From Sunxiuqinia sp965230765 (lineage in GTDB: Bacteria; Bacteroidota; Bacteroidia; Bacteroidales; Prolixibacteraceae), in the NCBI GenBank assembly GCA_965230765.1, contig CBDDLR010000002.1:620001-684000 (forward strand): a stretch of 64,000 nucleotides of DNA. The letters are read 5' to 3'. The notes under the pieces are model-generated. The model had not been told where the DNA came from, did not search any database, and saw only the letters and a program-made list of their open reading frames with translations. Shown in pieces: positions 61,707 through 64,000 of this stretch. Position 1 is the stretch's first letter. Each line of letters begins with the position of its first letter. A program made the position numbers and the translations under genes.

Positions 61707-63425
61707 ATGCAAACTTTAGACTGGATCGTCATATGTATTTTTGCAGTCGCTCTGATTGGAATTATACTATGGGTATTGAAACAAAAACAAAAGAGCTCTG
61801 GCGACTATTTTCTGGCAGGGCGTGATGCTAGTTGGATTGCGATTGGCGCATCAATATTTGCTTCAAATATTGGTTCTGAACACTTAATTGGTTTAGCTGG
61901 AGCAGGTGCTTCAAGTGGAATGGCAATGGCTCATTGGGAAATTCAGGCATGGATGATATTAATTCTCGGATGGGTATTCGTTCCTTTTTATTCAAGAAGT
62001 ATGGTAACAACCATGCCCGAATTTTTGGAGCGAAGGTATAATCCACAGTCACGAACAATTCTTTCTTTAATATCACTTGTAAGCTACGTGCTTACAAAAG
62101 TTGCTGTGACCGTTTATGCTGGTGGTCTTGTTTTCAAAGAAGTCTTTGGTATCGAATCCATGTGGGGAATAGATTTCTTCTGGATTTCAGCAGTTGGACT
62201 TGTTTTACTAACCGCAGTATATACCATTTTAGGTGGAATGAAAACGGTGTTGTACACCTCTGTCTTACAAACTCCAATCCTATTGTTGGGATCATTGATT
62301 ATTGTCGTGCTTGGTTTACGTGCGCTTGGAGGTTGGGATGAAATGATGGCAATTTGTAGTGCCGTTGAAGTGAATAATTACGGGGATACAATGACTAACC
62401 TGATTCGAAATAATCAGGACAAAGACTTTCCGTGGCTAGGTGTGTTAATTGGTTCTTCTGTAATTGGGTTCTGGTATTGGTGTACCGACCAATTCATTGT
62501 ACAACGTGTTCTTTCAGGAAAAAATGAGAAAGAGTCACGACGTGGTACGATCTTCGGTGCATACTTGAAATTGACACCTGTATTCTTATTTATGATACCT
62601 GGTATGATTGCTTTTGCACTTGCCAATAAAGGGATTGTTATAAATGGTGAAACCTTTGCTTTATCTTCTTCAGATGCAGCTTTCCCAACGCTTGTTGCTA
62701 AGTTGTTACCTGCAGGGGTGAAGGGGCTTGTAGTATGCGGAATATTGGCAGCATTAATGAGTTCGCTGGCTTCATTGTTTAATTCTTCTTCCATGCTGTT
62801 TACCATTGATTTTTATAAGAAATACAGACCAAGCGCATCTGAATCAAAACTCTTGCGTGTTGGTAGGCAAGCAACAGTGGTAGTTGTTGTTCTTGGTGTT
62901 CTTTGGATTCCAATCATGCGTAGTATTGGAGACGTACTGTACACTTACTTGCAAGATGTTCAGTCTGTATTGGCCCCAGGAATTGCAGCGGCTTTCCTTT
63001 TGGGTATTATTTCCAGGAAACCAACACCATTGGCAGGTATGTGGGGAATGATAGCCGGGTTTGTTATCGGTGTAACCCGTTTGGGTGCAAAGGTATTATA
63101 CACTACAGTTGCAGGCAAGGCAGGTTATGAAGATGTGAAATTATGGGCAGTTGAAAATGACGTCACAAATTGGTTTTACACCCTGTTCTACGATGTAAAC
63201 TGGCTGTTTTTCAGTGGAGGAATGTTGGTATTTTGTATCCTGGTTGTTATCGTGATAAGTTTCTTTACCCAGCCAGCAACAGAAGCTCAGCTACGAGGCC
63301 TCACATTTTCATCAGCAACCGATGAGCAGAAAGCGGCAACTCGTTTAAGTTGGAACCGATGGGACATTATACATACAGTCATTATTCTTGGCTTTACAGT
63401 ACTGTTCTATATTTATTTCTGGTAA
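61707..63425 (+). CDS. SSS family sugar symporter, probable L-arabinose transporter
   Basis: 572 residues with about 14 membrane helices. The SSS sodium/sugar features are clear: KSSGDYFLAGRDASWIAIGA, SIFASNIGSEHLIGLAGAGA (the sodium-site segment of SglT-type carriers), MPEFLERRYNPQSRTILS and LGGMKTVLYTSVLQTPILLL. It resembles sodium/glucose or galactose cotransporters (vSGLT) more than the SSS protein of the second PUL. Being between araA and araD in an arabinose operon, it most likely brings in L-arabinose with sodium. A same-type transporter is next to araR in Bacteroides thetaiotaomicron, as I recall. It starts 25 bases after araA. Confidence 0.9.
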   Translation: MQTLDWIVICIFAVALIGIILWVLKQKQKSSGDYFLAGRDASWIAIGASIFASNIGSEHLIGLAGAGASSGMAMAHWEIQAWMILILGWVFVPFYSRSMVTTMPEFLERRYNPQSRTILSLISLVSYVLTKVAVTVYAGGLVFKEVFGIESMWGIDFFWISAVGLVLLTAVYTILGGMKTVLYTSVLQTPILLLGSLIIVVLGLRALGGWDEMMAICSAVEVNNYGDTMTNLIRNNQDKDFPWLGVLIGSSVIGFWYWCTDQFIVQRVLSGKNEKESRRGTIFGAYLKLTPVFLFMIPGMIAFALANKGIVINGETFALSSSDAAFPTLVAKLLPAGVKGLVVCGILAALMSSLASLFNSSSMLFTIDFYKKYRPSASESKLLRVGRQATVVVVVLGVLWIPIMRSIGDVLYTYLQDVQSVLAPGIAAAFLLGIISRKPTPLAGMWGMIAGFVIGVTRLGAKVLYTTVAGKAGYEDVKLWAVENDVTNWFYTLFYDVNWLFFSGGMLVFCILVVIVISFFTQPATEAQLRGLTFSSATDEQKAATRLSWNRWDIIHTVIILGFTVLFYIYFW

Positions 63426-63435
63426 TTTATAAGCT

Positions 63436-64000
63436 ATGTTGGAAGAATTAAAAGAAAAGGTTTGTCAAGCAAATTTAGAACTGGTTAAACATCACTTGGT
63501 TGTATTTACCTGGGGAAATGTTAGTGGGATAGATAGGAGAGAAGGATTGGTAGTTATTAAACCAAGTGGTGTTTCTTACGATAATATGAATCCTGAAGAT
63601 ATGGTTGTTGTTGATCTGGAAGGTCAGGTGGTTGATGGAAAGTACAAGCCATCTTCTGACACACCAACCCACCTTGTGTTGTACAAAAATTTTGAAAATA
63701 TTGGTGGAGTGGTACATACACATTCAGAATGGGCAACAAGTTGGGCGCAGGCAGGAATGTCAATTCCTGTAATTGGTACAACGCATGCCGACTATTTTTA
63801 TGGCAGGATTCCAAGTACCAGAAAAATGACCGAAGAAGAAGTTAAAGGCAATTACGAAGAAGAAACTGGAAATGTAATTGTTGAGTGTATGAAATCACAC
63901 AATCCGGATTTTATGCCGGGTGTTCTGGTGAATAACCATGGCCCATTTACATGGGGTAAGAATCCTGATGAAGCTGTTCATAACTCAGTTGTTTTGGAGG
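63436..64000 (+). CDS. araD: L-ribulose-5-phosphate 4-epimerase, 5' part (partial)
   Basis: 188 codons are present before the window ends; the full family length is about 230. It interconverts L-ribulose 5-phosphate and D-xylulose 5-phosphate, the last step of arabinose entry into the pentose phosphate pathway. The class II aldolase/epimerase fold shows TWGNVSGIDR, IKPSGVSYD, the zinc ligands in VVHTHSEWA (His94, His96) and the third in NNHGPFTWG (His168). THADYFYG follows the usual pattern of AraD. It starts 10 bases after the symporter stop. Family assignment is firm despite truncation. Confidence 0.95.
   Translation, partial: MLEELKEKVCQANLELVKHHLVVFTWGNVSGIDRREGLVVIKPSGVSYDNMNPEDMVVVDLEGQVVDGKYKPSSDTPTHLVLYKNFENIGGVVHTHSEWATSWAQAGMSIPVIGTTHADYFYGRIPSTRKMTEEEVKGNYEEETGNVIVECMKSHNPDFMPGVLVNNHGPFTWGKNPDEAVHNSVVLE

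Overview
The window looks like chromosome of a free-living, polysaccharide-degrading member of the Bacteroidota, probably class Bacteroidia (Marinilabiliales-like; the family is my inference). The signs are AT-rich DNA, two SusC/SusD pairs, many lipoproteins, a FecR anti-sigma factor, promoters of the TTG-N19-TAnnTTTG kind, and two enzymes ending in type IX secretion sorting domains. The T9SS tails, three sulfatases and two GH16 enzymes point to an environmental, perhaps marine, glycan forager rather than a classical gut Bacteroides.

Layout. (1) 1-2775: the end of a multiheme c-type cytochrome gene, a predicted outer-membrane beta-barrel protein and an OB-fold lipoprotein, possibly an electron-transfer module. 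(2) 2982-16661: a first polysaccharide utilization locus (PUL) with FecR, an STN-containing SusC, SusD, a LamG surface lipoprotein, a ChbR-like AraC regulator, a GH92 alpha-mannosidase and a bacterial GH47 alpha-mannosidase. The likely target is alpha-1,2-mannose-containing glycan such as high-mannose N-glycan. (3) 16716-40067: a second PUL with a divergent LacI regulator and its operators, a sodium:solute symporter, a cytoplasmic FAD-dependent oxidoreductase, SusC/SusD, a GH9-like enzyme, three S1-type sulfatases, two GH16 enzymes and two paralogous clan GH-A glycosidases with discoidin and T9SS domains. The likely target is a sulfated polysaccharide. (4) 40220-42193: an AraC regulator and a secreted alpha/beta hydrolase whose signal peptide lacks an ordinary start codon. 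(5) 42194-46660: an accessory island with a folded non-coding element, a tandem double-DUF262 protein and an AbiC-like membrane protein. This is the best candidate for an undescribed system, probably anti-phage. (6) 46661-53338: core genes (queA, Smr/DUF2027, long-chain acyl-CoA synthetase) and a DoxX plus Tat-exported Gfo/Idh pair. (7) 53495-59342: a galactose module (galM, GntR/LacI-type regulator, galT, galK, sugar MFS transporter) with a 16-bp operator in both intergenic regions. (8) 59469-64000: an L-arabinose module (Nudix-type AraR, araA, SSS symporter, partial araD) with a palindromic operator at its promoter.

The genes fit together as capture at the surface (SusC/D, LamG protein), trimming outside the cell or in the periplasm (GH92, GH47, GH16, GH9-like, GH-A enzymes, sulfatases), import through symporters, and use of released monosaccharides by the Leloir and arabinose isomerase routes. 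Linking the gal/ara modules to the PULs is inference from proximity only. No rRNA, tRNA, CRISPR array or insertion sequence was recognised.
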